DNA of 64,000 bases, taken from the NCBI GenBank assembly GCA_021234155.1, contig JAJEKV010000032.1:10484099-10548098 (forward strand), written 5' to 3'. Positions 23,427 through 35,410 of the stretch are shown here, piece by piece. Source of the stretch: Isoetes taiwanensis. Its lineage: Eukaryota > Streptophyta > Lycopodiopsida > Isoetales > Isoetaceae. Below the pieces are notes generated by a model. The model did not search any database. It was not told the origin of the DNA and was given only the letters and a program-made list of their open reading frames with translations. How positions within the stretch are numbered: position 1 is the stretch's first letter; every line of letters begins with the position of its first letter. Both the position numbers and the translations under genes were made by a program.

Positions 23427-23663
23427 TTGTTATTATTCATTGTTTTTCTTGGCAGCCACATGGTTGGCTCATTATTTTGTTGAATTTTACATTTATGATT
23501 CAAAGCCTATGATGCAAAAGACAAAGGTTAGAGTGGACAAAGAATGGTACATTTTGTGGGAACCTGTCTCTGGCTTATTTCATCATTGTACTTGTACTTG
23601 GAAATCACAATGACAATTTGAACAGGCTTTTGGAGGGAAACTGCGCCCATGCACCTACATATG

Positions 23664-23871
23664 TCTGGGGGGTCACAAGGTCTGGGTGCAACGGTTAAGC
23701 TTGTTTCTTTTTGGGCAAGCAAAGGAGCTGGTCACTCTAAACAAGTTGCCGGCACACAAAGGGTTGCCCTTAAATGTTTGTGAAAAAGATAGGTAAGAAG
23801 TGAAAGGATAAAAAGAAAAATTCATTAGAATAGTCCATTGACGTTGGAATAGAATTTAATAGACGAGGTGC
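23664..23871 (+). repeat. short interspersed repeat, copy 1
   Basis: Starts TCTGGGGGGTCACAAGGTC, passes GTGCAACGGTTAAGCTTG and GCTGGTCACTCTAAACAAG, and ends TTTAATAGACGAGGTGC. The second copy is at 23973-24177. The GGTYYNACGGTTA stretch resembles a tRNA A box, so a tRNA-derived SINE is likely, although no clear B box was seen. Confidence 0.5.
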
Positions 23872-23972
23872 ATCTACATATGTCTAGGGGGAGTCACAAC
23901 TTCACAAGGTATGTCTAGGGGGGTTACAAGGTCTTGGGCACCTACATATGTCTAGGGGGAGTCACAAGGTAG

Positions 23973-24177
23973 TCTGGGGGGTCACAAGGTCTTGGTCCAA
24001 CGGTTAGCTTGTTTTTTTTGGCAAGCAAAGAGCCGGTCACTCTAAACAAGGCGTTGGCCTTAGGCTAAATGTGAGTGAAAGCATTGGGCATAGGCTAGGC
24101 AAGAATGAATGGATAAAAAGAAAAATCCATTAGAACAGTCCATTGAGGTTGGAATAGGATTTAATAGATGAGGTGCC
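23973..24177 (+). repeat. short interspersed repeat, copy 2
   Basis: Same layout as 23664-23871, with GGTCTTGGTCCAACGGTTAG as the A-box-like part and the same end, TTTAATAGATGAGGTGCC. Between the copies, fragments of the head (CACCTACATATGTCTAGG) recur at about 23870, 23908 and 23938. That suggests replication slippage or repeated insertion at one site. Confidence 0.5.
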
Positions 24178-25399
24178 AAAATTAGTGTGAGTGAATTGCT
24201 AAAATTATTTTCATTCTAGTAATGGTGCCCAGCGTTGTCGGCCCTAAATTAAAAACCTGTAAATAATAAGGCAACAATGATATCGAGGTGTTGGTCTAGC
24301 TCCTCCTCCATATTACCCTTTGTGTTGGTATTAGGGATTTTGTGCCATTATTCCATCCAAGACTTTAGAGTTTGCTTCTATTGTATAGCAAAGTGCTGAT
24401 AACAATATGCTTGGGTTTGTTCCAAGAATCCATTGGTTGTTTCTGTTCGAATAATGTAATGGTTTTGTATAAGGAATAGTCATTAGTTTTGTATAAGGAA
24501 ATGTCATAAGTTTTACATTATAAGGGATTTGTGTCTATAGGGGATTTGTAGGCTCTATTGAAGCATCGGTTTGTTTTTATCTCTTCCATGTGTGTCTTGC
24601 GGGTGTTTCATACATTTTCACTTACCAACTAAACCTTGAAACCATGAATGTACAGTTCTTAGAGTTGTCATTAATGTACAATTCTTAGAGTCGTCATTAT
24701 AGGCAAACAAAACGTATCCATATCAACCTTTTCTACCAGTTGCTTAAGGATTACTCAAGGCTTTCCTGGAATACATGAACACTTGCTAATTTCAAGATCA
24801 CAAAGCCTATGGATAGTGGATGCCATCTAAATCCACAAAATGTTTGCTCAGAATGCCAAATAATGAGTGAATATTATGCTAGAAATTACTGTGTAGCAAA
24901 GCAACATAAAGGTCAGCGTGTCTTGCAGAAACCATCATAGTGATTATTGGAATACATGTGGTATAAATTCGTGAGTCTATAATGATAGCTAGATGCCTTG
25001 AGCACAGTATCTGAATAACCTGGTAGAACCCCTAAATAAACTGAGACATCTTTTGAACATCTCTTTCCTGCTCACCATTGTCAATTAAAATCAATTCCTA
25101 TTATGTACTGAATGTATAATCCAGTGCCAAAATGTTTAATAAGCTGTAAGAAATTCTCAAAATGTTAAAAATCATTTGAAAGAGCAATATCCTTGTTAAA
25201 TAGATATATGATGATGTCAGGGAGCAAAAGATGTCAAATGTTGATTTTCTCAGGCTTTAATGCCGGAGTTTCATAATATGACAAATATCACGTCACAAAT
25301 TTCTTCAAGCCAGTCTGCAAAGTTATTACAAGACTGTAACCCAATTCTGTTGCAAGGCTTATAAGTTGTTACAAGATTGTAATCTAATTCTGTTGCTGG

Positions 25400-26250
25400 C
25401 TTATATTTGCATAAGGTACATCACCATACATTGGCATCTTAATGACATTTCTTATAGCCTTTACCAGCAGGTGCTTCTCCAGAATATCAACTAAATTAGG
25501 CACACGGACTGGATAAGTATTGCCAAGATTAAAGAACCTTAGCTGTGCAGGTCCCTTTTTCTTACCTCCATTTCCAGTGCTCTTTGTTGCAGTAACAATT
25601 GATCTTAAGCATCATAAAATAATGTTATCTATGTACGTGAAGTCACATGCTAAATCAATTTGGTCTGGGCCTTGAAAAATGCTGATTGCCCTTGAGTATA
25701 TCCTTTGTGAAAAAGAAGCAAGTCATGTCAGGTCTTCTCCAAAAATCATATACAGTAAAAAACCTCAAACCAGTCTTAGACAATCCGTATATATGATTAT
25801 AACTGTGTGCAATTTCCTCTCCTGCCTTCTTAGTGGCAGTATATAAACTGGTTATTTTATCAGTCCTATCATCCTCTGAGAAAGAAACTTAGTGTTTAAT
25901 CCATACACAGAGCTTGAAGAAGCCCAAAGAGCTGTAGGTTAAGGATTGGCCACCTCACATGCTTCAAAGAGTGTGACAAGGCCAGCAATATTGCTGTGGT
26001 ATATGAGCTCGAGATGCATTACATTAGTAGATGTAACAGGATAAAAAAGTCTCTTGAGCAGACTTATTTCAATGATGTCCCCCTTCAACAATACATGTGT
26101 TATTCTTTAGCAGCAGACCTTGCTTGAGTCTTTTCAAGGATGGATCCTAATAGTCATTACAATTCTTATACCAATGACTCCATCTCCTTGTTTTCCAATG
26201 CAATGGAAGCATGGTGCCCACAACACATGCTGCACCTGTGATACAGATAT
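25400..26250 (-). pseudogene. UDP-glucuronate 4-epimerase (GAE) pseudogene
   Basis: GAE makes UDP-galacturonate for pectin in the Golgi. Minus-strand pieces in changing frames run in family order. They are ICITGAACVVGT (NAD-binding GxxGxxG region), NDYxDPSLKRLKQGLLLKNN, NIAGLVTLFEACEVANPQP, WASSSSVYGLNTK, a degraded T-x-K-K-A-G-E-E-I region, FTYID with a gap after it, then GPAQLRFFNLGNTYPVRVPN and VIKMPMYGDVPYANIS. The catalytic Tyr region (SLYAATKKAG) is disrupted. No introns were seen, as expected since plant GAE genes are usually intronless, so DNA duplication cannot be told from retroposition. The C-terminus after DVPYANIS and part of the middle are deleted. Confidence 0.8.
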
Positions 26251-27099
26251 TTTCAAGCTTAAAATGGTGCCCATAAAGGGAATCTACAACCCCACAACAA
26301 CCCTTAGAAAAGTACCAACATAGATAATTCTTCATTACTACAAAGTTTCTGTAAAAAGGCAATGTCTTCTATCCATGATATAGCAGGCTGGGACAGCTAA
26401 AGATGAAATGCCCTTCAAACTCAACCATAGCAGACCTTAAGTAAAACATGAAAATTACTATGCGAAGAAAAGGAAAGGAAGGAACAAGATACCTGACAAC
26501 CTTCTGATGTTTTTGGAGTTTCGCCCTTGCCCACAGTATCTTTATCTTCCAGCTCCGAATAATCAGCCATCCACATGTACAACTTGAACATTTAAAAAGA
26601 CAAGAACTACAAGCCATAGAATAACTCTGATAAACATTATAGCCTAGAATCATTTTTTGTCTAGTATTTGTTGTAGCCATCATCATGACAGTTTTTTGCT
26701 ACAAAACTCTTTCCAAGTCATTTGTATCCTCCATCCTTTGAGCCAAGACAAACCTACGATACATGAATGTTATCCAGAAGTTCTGAATGAAGTGGGGTTC
26801 TGCAAAGTCCTCCAGGCTTCTGCAAACCGTTGTGAGCATCCGCAAGGTGCTTTCAAAATGGAGCGCTGCATAACTGGCATTTGTAAAGTCCACAAAGTCT
26901 TCTCCTTGGATCTTTGTACAGTGAAAAAAATAATGTTCAAGACAAAGCCGATTATCCCTGGCGTATGTTGGATGCAGACGTGAAGAGGGAAGTCGACAAA
27001 CAAAGGAGATTGGGAAGCCATAGCTGACGTGGATGTGACGTGGGACATCCTAGAATTGTACGAAATCGTGCACCACAGGTTAGGCAACATCACTGTTTA
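26251..27099. other. no gene seen
   Basis: Both strands have frames of about 60-108 codons here (for example 26369-26686 minus and 26657-26983 plus). They lack recognisable motifs, good splice context or biased composition. Confidence 0.35.
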
Positions 27100-27545
27100 T
27101 CACGTTTTTTCATGAAGAGATGTAGGACACTTGCATCTTGCACTGGTGCACGCCGTCTTAGAATTGAAAATGGCAGATGGCCCTATGAGGAGCATGAAAA
27201 CAGGGTAGATCAATGCTTCTAAATCAGAGAAATTGAAGATAAATGCCACATTCTTAAGATTTTTTTAGCATTTGCGACTATATGAACACGATATATTGAC
27301 TTGATTACAACTAACCAACCGCTACATGTGCTCTTGCAGAAGTCGACAGTAGTGACATTATCATTCTAGATCCTAGAGATCCTCAGCAGGAGACATGAAA
27401 TATATCTGGTATCTAACATATTGATATGTACAAGTGTATAGATATATACAGTTTATCAACAGGTCTATTACTGTTAAGGTTTTTTTCCTCAAAAACCCTT
27501 CAGGGAGGGGCTTTTTAACTCAGTTGATAAATTTATGCATGAAAC
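27100..27545 (+). mobile_element. 3' fragment of the same LINE family
   Basis: RTLASCTGARRLRIENGRW matches RLIASIRTGAHYLRIEMGRW of the LINE at about 11180-11240. The 3' hairpin with AAAACCCTTC and a G-rich arm is also shared. All upstream RT is missing, so this is a strongly 5'-truncated copy. Its protein region has a stop where the first copy reads on. Confidence 0.7.
27451..27533 (+). other. LINE 3'-end hairpin, second copy
   Basis: TTTATCAAC (27452-27460) pairs with GTTGATAAA (27523-27531). The inner AAAACCC/GGGG core is as in the hairpin at 11546-11610. The outer stem sequence differs from copy 1, yet pairing is kept. Confidence 0.5.
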
Positions 27546-27699
27546 AATATCTGATCTTTGAGCCCATTGAAGTAAATGTTATGCCACCATGCCAAAGATA
27601 GATATCTATACATATATACAAGAAATTTAATCCGTCCTACGGTGCATGTTCGAGTTTTAGCATGTTCCTACGTGCAAGTTCTTGTAAAAGAATCTCTTG

Positions 27700-28330
27700 A
27701 GAATGCTCTAAATTCATAGATTCTCTAAGATTCTACCAAGGTTCTCTTAGAGGGTTCGTGAGCATTTCTATAAATTTTATAAGATTCCCTCTAGATTCCA
27801 TTAAATTTCCCTAGATTCTCCAAGATTCTATGAAGATCCCCTTAGATTCTCTTAGATTCATTTAGATTTTATCAGATTGCCCTTAGATTCAAAGAGATTC
27901 TATAAAGATTCTGATACTCTAAGATTTCATTAACATTTTCTTAGATTCCCTTAGATTTTATGAAGATTCTTTTAGATCCCCTAGATTTTAAGAGATTAAA
28001 TATTTTCCTAGATTCTCTTACATTTAAGATTTTCTTACATTCTATTAGATTCTTCTGGATTCCTTTACATTCTAGAACTTTTTAGAACATTCTAAGACTT
28101 CCTGGAACATTCTAAGGCTTTCAGTATATTCTAGCCTTACATTCCCGTAGATTCCGCTACATTCTAGAACATTTTAAAACTTATTAGAACAATTTGGAAC
28201 TTTCTGGAAGAATTTTCTTAGGTCCCCTCTAGATTCTCTTATGCTCTAGAACTTTCTAGAAGATTCTAGAACTTTCTAGAGCCTTCGAGAACATTCTAGA
28301 ACCTTCTTGAACTAGCTGGAATGTTATAGT
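27700..28330 (+). repeat. degenerate AGATTC-type array
   Basis: Irregular iterations of a roughly 10-15 nt motif (AGATTCTCTTAGATTCCCTT and variants) grade into ACATTCTAGAAC variants at the right. No fixed period or frame. The same array type appears at 34630-34815, 36130-36545 and, inverted, at 57855-58170, each near an ACAAGTNTTTGTAC end motif. Confidence 0.7.
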
Positions 28331-28395
28331 CTATTTTATCTTAATGGGAATATTACCCTTAAGTATATGTGAAACATAAATATTCATAGAATTAA

Positions 28396-28463
28396 TGCTT
28401 GGTCTAGTGGTTAGAATGGGGGGTTGGGGGGTCAATGGCCAGGGTTCGAATCCCCCACACAAC
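28396..28463 (+). repeat. tRNA-derived SINE head (A and B boxes)
   Basis: TGGTCTAGTGGTTAGAATG is an A-box-like start and GGGTTCGAATCCCCC (28442-28456) is a near-perfect Pol III B box. The would-be acceptor arms do not pair and a G-rich run sits where the anticodon arm should be. It is therefore a SINE-type promoter or tRNA pseudogene rather than a tRNA. Confidence 0.5.
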
Positions 28464-28587
28464 ATAAAATTTTTAAAAGCCTTTTCCTAAGGGATGAGCA
28501 TTCAACTTGGGCCGTAGGATCTTGGACCCGATCAAGGGTCGAGATCTTACGCAACATGAGCCATAGATCTATTACATATAATTTTCA

Positions 28588-28699
28588 AAGTCACGTGCAC
28601 CGTCGGTCAGGATCAGATCAACCTGGACCGTAGGATCGTGTCTAAGTCACGTGCACCGTCGGTCAGGATCAGATCAACCTAGACCGTAGGATCGTGTCT
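28588..28699 (+). repeat. 56-bp tandem duplication
   Basis: Two copies (28588-28643 and 28644-28699) of a sequence beginning AAGTCACGTGCACCGTCGG, differing by one base (CTGGACC versus CTAGACC). The block belongs to the CCGTCGGATC-rich sequence found before the AT-rich end at 28880. Confidence 0.85.
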
Positions 28700-28807
28700 A
28701 TACGGATTATATGTAAACTCCCAAGCCATCTGGGCCGTAGGATACGTCCCAAAGCCACGTGAGCCGTCGGATCTCGAACGGACGGTCGGATAAGCGCGAC
28801 AAACATA

Positions 28808-28896
28808 AGAACATAATAATATATATAATAATATATAAAATAAAATATAATATAATATAATATAATATAATATAATATATATATATATATATATAC
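28808..28896. repeat. AT-rich microsatellite
   Basis: TAATA/TATAA repeats pass into a (TA)n run that leads directly into ACAAGTCTTTGTACTAT at 28892-28908. The repeat looks like an expansion of the TATATATA part of the end motif. Confidence 0.85.
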
Positions 28897-28980
28897 AAGT
28901 CTTTGTACTATCAATGGGGCTATCAACTATGGGTTATGAACATCTGGGAATAAAATACGAGTTATTAATAGAGTTGGATA
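28885..28980 (+). repeat. end-motif region, also found inverted at 56.5 kb
   Basis: The sequence from ACAAGTCTTTGTACTAT through CTATGGGTTATGAACATCTGG is similar to the reverse complement of about 56445-56530. The end motif plus about 50 further bases are therefore shared by two distant sites in opposite orientation. Confidence 0.55.
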
Positions 28981-31900
28981 GCTTAGAATTGAGTTAGAAG
29001 TCATCGCTAAATGACAAAATTCTGTTTGTTCAAGTCGAATTCAGGTATCATAATCTACTGATTTGTCATCATATCCTCTCGCACAAATGGTAGTATGCAT
29101 CTAGTTAAAGTTAAATTCCTTGACTAATAGCCATTCAATGAAGCTCGCCATCATCTATTAGAACTTCTCGGTGAAGACTCCAGTTAATAATACCACTACC
29201 CCTACTGGATAGAGTAATGGTTAGCCCATCAAATGAGCTTTAGAAAATTAAGCAATGTTAAACGCATTATAATTGACCTACAATAGTGAAGATAGAGATG
29301 AAATGCTAATGTGATAAAGAGCTCTTACGAACATGTTCATTGCATTGATAGAGGATGGCATCTTACATACAACAACCACTTCCTTAAGCTTATGCCCATA
29401 GCTTGTGATAGCAAAAAATGTAAGTATTTCCTTTAACATATAGTGATGAAGGCCAAGCACCAAATGCCCTCATTCAAAATGAAAGGGAAGAGGACAAATG
29501 CATGGTAGACAATTTTGGGTGGCTAGAATGGAACCTGTAAGGTTTGATGTTGTTCATAAATACTGAGTGTGAGATTGTCAAAGCTAGGATATTGAAAAAG
29601 TAACGATTATTGTATTAAATGGTCGTGAAACAAACAATCCTTAGGAGAGATAGATAGTATTCTTAGGGAAAGTGGCATTAAGATAGGAAGGCCAATGACC
29701 ACATGAATTGTGGGTAAGTTACATGTTTACAAATATCCTTGATAAACTTACATCTTAGATTTTAGAGTTTAGGCATTTTTGATGAATGTGACGAGTGAAA
29801 AACTATACCAAGTGTTAAGATATAACTTGGATTTGTATTCCTTAACCTCAATGAGTCTAGAGGATACAATATTAGTGATGATGTGTTAATCATATATTGT
29901 AATGGCTTGGGGTTGTTTGTGAAAATTAGTAGGGTGAGCTTGTCGAAACACCGATCAATATGGTGATGTTGCCAAGGTCGAGAAGAGGAGGTAGAACATT
30001 ATTGGTACGAAAAAGCCACAACACTAGGGATAAATTATTGTAGAGGGATAAATGTACATAAATTATTAAGAGGCAATCTAACATTGATATAATGCGAAAA
30101 AGCCACAGCAGGGATAAATGTACATAAATTATTAAGAGGCAATCTAACTTTGATATAATGCAATGATTGCAAATTTTGCCAAACATGAAAATGCGTAATG
30201 CACCTTTACCCCGATAAAGTTCGAAAGGTTCATTTTTGGAATTCTTATTCAACATCTAGGACTTACATATTTAAACATAAATGCATAATAGCATTAATTT
30301 CCATAGGAGTTCATTAGTAACACCAGAAGTAAAGGCACCAAAGTGGTCACTATACACGCCATTATACTAAAGGGTCTTAGGCCAAAGGCACCGAGGTGGT
30401 TATTTTCTTTCATCTTGGGCTAAAGGGACATGGACACACAAAAAAAAAAGGGAGCCATTGTATTAGAAAACCAAGGTAGTCAGTGGATTTCATCTTGGGC
30501 TAATGGGGTATTGAATTTAGAAATAAAGAGTGGTTATAATGTGAGAACCACCAACTATTACCTGCCATAATTGCAAGATTTTAGCTTAGCAGTTCCTATC
30601 AAAAGTGTAACATTGCCCATGTATTCCTGCATGCATAAGTTCCTAACAGCCCATGCATCCATAATTGGATAGCTTAAAATACCCTGCCATCGTCAAGTCC
30701 CATAGTTGATGGACAAAATGGAATGCTGGCTGAAGGAGAAATGCCATCGGCTCGAAATCTTCAAGACTTAAAAACATTCAATGCAAAAAGAAATTGATGA
30801 GTTATAGCTCTTATATAACAAATAGAAATTCTGTAATTCTCTGTTGCAATATGAAGTTTGTTGCAATATATCGATTTAGACAGGCTGTAAATCGGGTCCA
30901 CAATCAACTTTGGCTTGTTTTACAGTGGAATATCTGCAGTGTTCGAGTAAAAACATGGAACTTCAATAGAATAAAATCAGAAATATTCAGACACATTCAA
31001 CTTCAAGACAACAAAAATGTACCATGCACTATACAAAATCTGCGGGGGTTCCGGGATTTGAAAACGACCTGCGCATGTCTATATTACTATATCATATAGA
31101 CTTGAACATCTCAGGTAAGACTGAAGTGAATACACAAAGGAGGCAACGTGTATCAAGTGCAAAGATCCATATTCAGAACAAAGACATTTATGCATGCTGC
31201 CATGGCAGACCATTTGCAGATCGAGACTGGATCTCACCTTTTTTTTGTCTATGAATAAAGAATTTGAACGCACATGCTCACCCTCGTGCTCAAATCATCC
31301 TTAAAAGGAAGGCCCTGGAATTACCAGGGCTTCAGATTCTGACATTTAACCTGGGCATAATAGAAGGATAAACCCAAATGTAGATGCTCAAGAACTTCCT
31401 ATTTACACGTGGATCATCACTGCCTGCAATAAAAGCATGCCTGCCAATTTACTAAATAGATGCGCCAACACAAAGCAACGTAAAATTAGATGCGCCAACA
31501 TGAACATGAAGTAACATAAAGTTGAAAATTTACATGTATAAGATCCACATGTTTCATATGCACATGCAAAGCATCATATGAGAACATAAATACTTGCGAG
31601 CACAAAGATTTCACTTTGCAAATATGGGATTTGAGGAAGGCAGATCTATAAACACTCTCATTAATACTATGGAACTGGTCGGGTCTTGTAGCAATTTGGA
31701 CCAAGAACTTGCTTGCAATAACAAAGCCAACACGAGCATTTGGAGCTATTCTAAGAGATGTTTCATAATTTGCCTCTTTAATTAAGCCAAAATCTCCAAA
31801 GATATGTGAGCTTATTCAAAGTGAGCTAAATAAAACAATGTAACTTTTATAAATTAGATAAAGTAAATTAGATAATAGGTGTTAATGATGTATGGGAGGC

Positions 31901-32150
31901 AACCATCTGCTTCATTGACCTGTCTACAATCACATCATGGCTCATGCCACAGAAACAATTTATCATAGCATTGCAAAATTAAGGCAAACAGAACCACTAA
32001 ATGAATAAGGTACTTTAGTTAGAGATGTGTGCTCACCGAAACAAAGATGCAAAGGACAAATTTAACTCCTGAACCCATCTTTTCCTATCTATTGATTTAT
32101 TAATTACTTTTCTCATCTCTAGGCAGTTGGAAAATATATGCAATGTGCAC
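28980..32150. other. mostly gene-free, with one short tandem duplication
   Basis: No exon could be named. The only clear structure is the 30009-30161 duplication listed separately. Two copies of TTTCATCTTGGGCTAA also occur near 30407 and 30489. Confidence 0.35.
30009..30161 (+). repeat. tandem duplication with internal deletion
   Basis: Copy 1 (30009-30095, 87 bp) and copy 2 (30096-30161, 66 bp) share GAAAAAGCCACA at the start and TTGATATAATGC at the end. Copy 2 lacks about 20 internal bases. Confidence 0.8.
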
Positions 32151-32156
32151 TCACAA

Positions 32157-32450
32157 GCTGGTAGCTCAGTGGCAGGGCACTTGACTTGGTAACAAAAGGT
32201 CCTGGGTTTGCTAGCCAGTCAATTCTTCCCAGTTTCCAATATGATGGTTCCAGGAAGGTGTTCAGTGTATAGATGAGGATCGAAAAGGCTCCAGTCATTT
32301 GCAGCACATGATGGTCACATAAAATTGTTCACCATCATGTTCTTAAGGGCTCTAGTGGTCTTCCCATTAAAAAGCAGTGTTGCAAAAGGCTCTAGTGGTG
32401 TGTCTGTAAGGAGCAGTAATGCAGAATAAGGAGCTCAAACCCATCCATCC
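32157..32450 (+). mobile_element. tRNA-derived SINE candidate
   Basis: The head reads GCTGGTAGCTCAGTGGCAGG (A box), then GGGTTTGCTAGCC (a decayed B box) at 32214-32226, with tRNA-like spacing. The roughly 220-bp body contains GGCTCTAGTGG twice. No A tail was defined. Without a second copy in this window the 3' end is a guess. Confidence 0.45.
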
Positions 32451-33111
32451 TCAGTTTCCAACATCCTTCTTTTCCTAGCAACCTAATAAATTATTCTTTT
32501 AATCATCTAATATATGAATATTAAAGATCTCGCCAGATCTCTCAAAATAGCTGCTCTCCCAGATCCAAAACCTGATCAGCAATAGAAAGGTCAAAAATCT
32601 TTCTGAAGTATCTTCCTAACCTAGCACCCTCAAATCTGACTAAAGAAGCTCTGACACCATAATGCAGAATGAAATAAGTCACTAATAACGTTTATCATAC
32701 ATGCATCTCACTGAACATTTTAACTCCATCCGCATGAGCAAGTTCTTTATGGACTTGGATTGGAACTTAAAGTAGAAAAGCATGGCATGAAAACCTGCGA
32801 GCACTGTTTGTCAGACGATAGTTATCACGTTGCATCTGACTGCCAAATTAACTCCATCTGATGGCCAGAGATCTATGCTGCGGATTTCTTGACCCTAGCC
32901 AAACGTCTGTGAATAGAAAGAGACGCATTAAGCAAAATTGTGAAAGAGTGTAATCTTGGACAAATATAAACATGCAAAATAGGCTTCATGAACTCTCTTT
33001 GTAACATGCACCATCGTTGCCTTTGAAACATTAAAAGTTGAGTTCCTATCCAATCCATTAATTATTCAATTAGATAAAGCTTCAATTATTTACAGAATAG
33101 CAACAACTCAC

Positions 33112-33188
33112 TTGAGCCCATCATCCTGGGGAACTGCTTCAGTGTCAGCCCATTCAGGCCTGCGTAAGATGGGGATTTGCTCTATCAT
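33112..33188 (-). pseudogene. farnesyltransferase / GGTase-I alpha subunit, exon 1 fragment
   Basis: From the ATG at 33188 the minus strand reads MIEQIPILRRPEWADTEAVP and then QDDGL, ending at a donor (CTCAA|GTGAGT, phase 2). Plant protein prenyltransferase alpha subunits start with R-x-E-W-x-D-V-x-P-x-x-Q-D-D-G-P-N. The alpha subunit is shared by farnesyltransferase and geranylgeranyltransferase I, which lipidate CaaX proteins. The expected next exon (P-V-V-P-I-A-Y) is not found in the roughly 4 kb to its left. It appears to be an isolated first exon carried with its splice donor. Confidence 0.65.
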
Positions 33189-34409
33189 AGACCTCTGTAA
33201 ATATTGCCTTAAACAAAGCTTAAGGCTAAGCTCAATCCTGCAAGCTGATTTCAAGAAGTGAAAGAGGCGGATTAAGACATAACAACCACATGCAGCTTCC
33301 TCAAAGATTTATAAGCAGTTGGTAGAAAAACAAGCCCAGAGAAACAAATTACTTAACAAAATCACCGACAAAAGGAATCCCTTTCTTTCCGGCGGATCTA
33401 AAAGTCTGGCAAAGCGCTCGGAACCTAGGCATACATAATTGGAGCAACAACTGAGGAAAAAACCACTTTACCTAGAAATTCAATTCAATTGGAAAATGCG
33501 CAAATAGTGCAAGGCTCGATTGCCGGATAGGTTATATGATCAAAAATCCATCTTGAATTTTGTATCAAAAACACTCCTTTCCCACGGATTGAATGTCTAC
33601 ACAGGGCAGAAGAAGCATCTTAAAGGTAGCCGGTTACCTTTCTTTAACCGAATATGGTACGGAATATTCACTGCTTAAATTTGCTCTGCAAACAACAAAC
33701 CTTTCTCAGTAATGGTCATCAACAACGGGGTTTTGAAACCAGAACAAAAACAAAAGAGATGCCTACGCACGACTTGGAGCCCAAGGGGATATCCTCCATA
33801 GCCAAGCTTGAGATTGGAGGCCTAAAAACATGTCCATTTTGCCGCCGGGTCAGAAATAGTCGGTTGCTACCAAAGATAGCCGAAATGCCCATTCTTTAGC
33901 AAATCTTCCATCGATTAGAACCCAGCCGGACCTAACCAAAATCGCATTTTAGAGCCCACACCCTTCATGTTTGTTAAGAAGATGGCCGAAAACTCTTGGC
34001 ACCGAAAGTATTTGCGTTAATTACATTCTAATGGAACGAAATGTTGAAACTAAACTCTAATGTCGAGCTTCAAATCAATTACCTGGGTTATACAGGGATT
34101 CACAAACGTCGTCGTCATATCCTGCTCTCCGCCATAGCCCGACCACAAGCCAGCCGGAACCGAGAACAGAGAAAAGTGGAAAATATACTTTGGATGATTT
34201 TTTATTAAATGTGCATTGCCACCTCATGAAGGTGGACATTAAATTTATTTGTCCATTAAATTTCCTTTACTTTTAAATCAAGGGAAGAGATTAGAAGCCC
34301 CAATTTCAATGATCTGGATTAAAAGCCCCAATTCTATCACCTTCCCTGCAACTTCCTATCCAAAATTGACGGCCAAGATTTGACCTTCCCTTTTAATCCG
34401 ACGGCCCAT

Positions 34410-34615
34410 ATGAAAAGCCCCAAATAATTTTAATCGACGGTCTAGATAAAATGCCCCAATTTCAAGGGCCCAGATTAAAAGCCCCAAATAAGGGGGGATG
34501 CTTGGGGTGTTACGAGGTGGCACCGTCTGGGCCGTCCATCTCAGAGATGGACGGCCGAGATCAATCTCTACCAACATGTTGGTAGAGCTCATATAATTGT
34601 ATATATATGAGTGAT
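34410..34615 (+). repeat. terminal block of a fragment-carrying element (copy at 34.5 kb)
   Basis: Runs from AGCCCCAAAT-type sequence through GAGGTGGCACCGTCTGG, an inverted pair CCGTCCATCTC/GAGATGGACGG, GCCGAGATCAATCTCTACC, ACATGTTGGTAGAG and CTCATATAATTGTATATATA to TGAGTGATAATG. Nearly the same block ends at 45.1 kb and 50.8 kb, and inverted at 50.83 kb. It seems to be the terminus of a transposable unit. The farnesyltransferase exon lies 1.2 kb to its left, pointing away from it. Confidence 0.65.
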
Positions 34616-34629
34616 AATGATAATGATAT

Positions 34630-34815
34630 AAAGATTCTCAAAGGTTCTATAAAGATTCGCTTAGATTCTTAAAGATTCTCTTGTGATTCCCATAGATTCC
34701 TCAAGATTCTATTGAGATTCCTTTACATTCTTTAAGATCCTATGAAGATTCCCCTAGATTGTCTTAAATTCCCATAGATTCCATAAAATTCCAAGATTCC
34801 AAGAAGATTGTTAGT
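34630..34815 (+). repeat. degenerate AGATTC-type array
   Basis: Irregular AAAGATTCTCTTGTGATTCC-like iterations begin immediately after the terminal block at 34.6 kb. Same type as 27700-28330. Confidence 0.65.
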
Positions 34816-34949
34816 ATTCGATCATATTCACTTCAACTACGACGAAACGATATCAAACCACTACTCATTGGAAAGCTCTCGATGAGAGGAATCCAATGGC
34901 ATAGGTCCCACCGTCATTCGACCCCTTTGCTGCAAGTTACAGGCCTTTG

Positions 34950-35410
34950 AAGATAATTACAAAAAAGAAGCTTCCTCGAAATTCCTTCAATAAATGTTGG
35001 TGCCACCTCATTACTTTTTTATTAAATGAGGATGCCACCTCAACTCCTTTAATAAATAAATTGCAACTTAATAAAAAATCAATGGCCAAGATTTATCCTC
35101 CCCCTTTTGATCCAAGGGCCGAGATTGGCCACACCAAAAAGCACCTTTAGGACCTTCCTTGCACCTTCCCTAAAAAAAATCAAGGACTATGATTTTGCCT
35201 TCCCCCCTTGATCCGACGGTCTAGAGGCATGGTGCATGCCCCATGCATGACCCCATGTAGATCCTAAGGCCATGGTTGTGCCACCTCATTGGCCACCAAA
35301 TAGACGGCTTAGATTAATTTAAATATGTAACCAATCCATGGGTACATCGTTTCCCATGGACACATAGAATAATTATATATATATACAAGTATTTGTACTA
35401 TAAGGGTGTG
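34950..35410 (+). repeat. second terminal block ending in ACAAGTATTTGTACTAT
   Basis: Contains GCCACCTCATT, CCTTGATCCGACGGTCTAG and GCATGCCCCATGCATG, then an AT-rich end with ACAAGTATTTGTACTAT at about 35387-35403. Its inverted relatives are at 56510-56900 and 57110-57330. It is a diverged member of the same terminus class. Confidence 0.5.

Larger units (their letters stand above)
23427..25399. other. gene-free stretch with two SINE-like copies
   Basis: Beyond the two repeat copies listed separately, no coding frame or recognisable element was found from 24180 to 25400. The sequence is AT-rich. Confidence 0.4.

Noticed and set aside
28396-28463. A functional tRNA gene
   Set aside because: A and B boxes are present, but the acceptor arms do not pair and the anticodon arm position is a G-rich run.
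28669-28926. Minus-strand frames rich in Tyr/Ile
   Set aside because: They are translations of the AT microsatellite at 28808-28896.
32157-32230. A functional tRNA gene
   Set aside because: The B box is decayed (GGGTTTGCTAGCC) and no CCA-side acceptor pairing is seen; better read as a SINE head.
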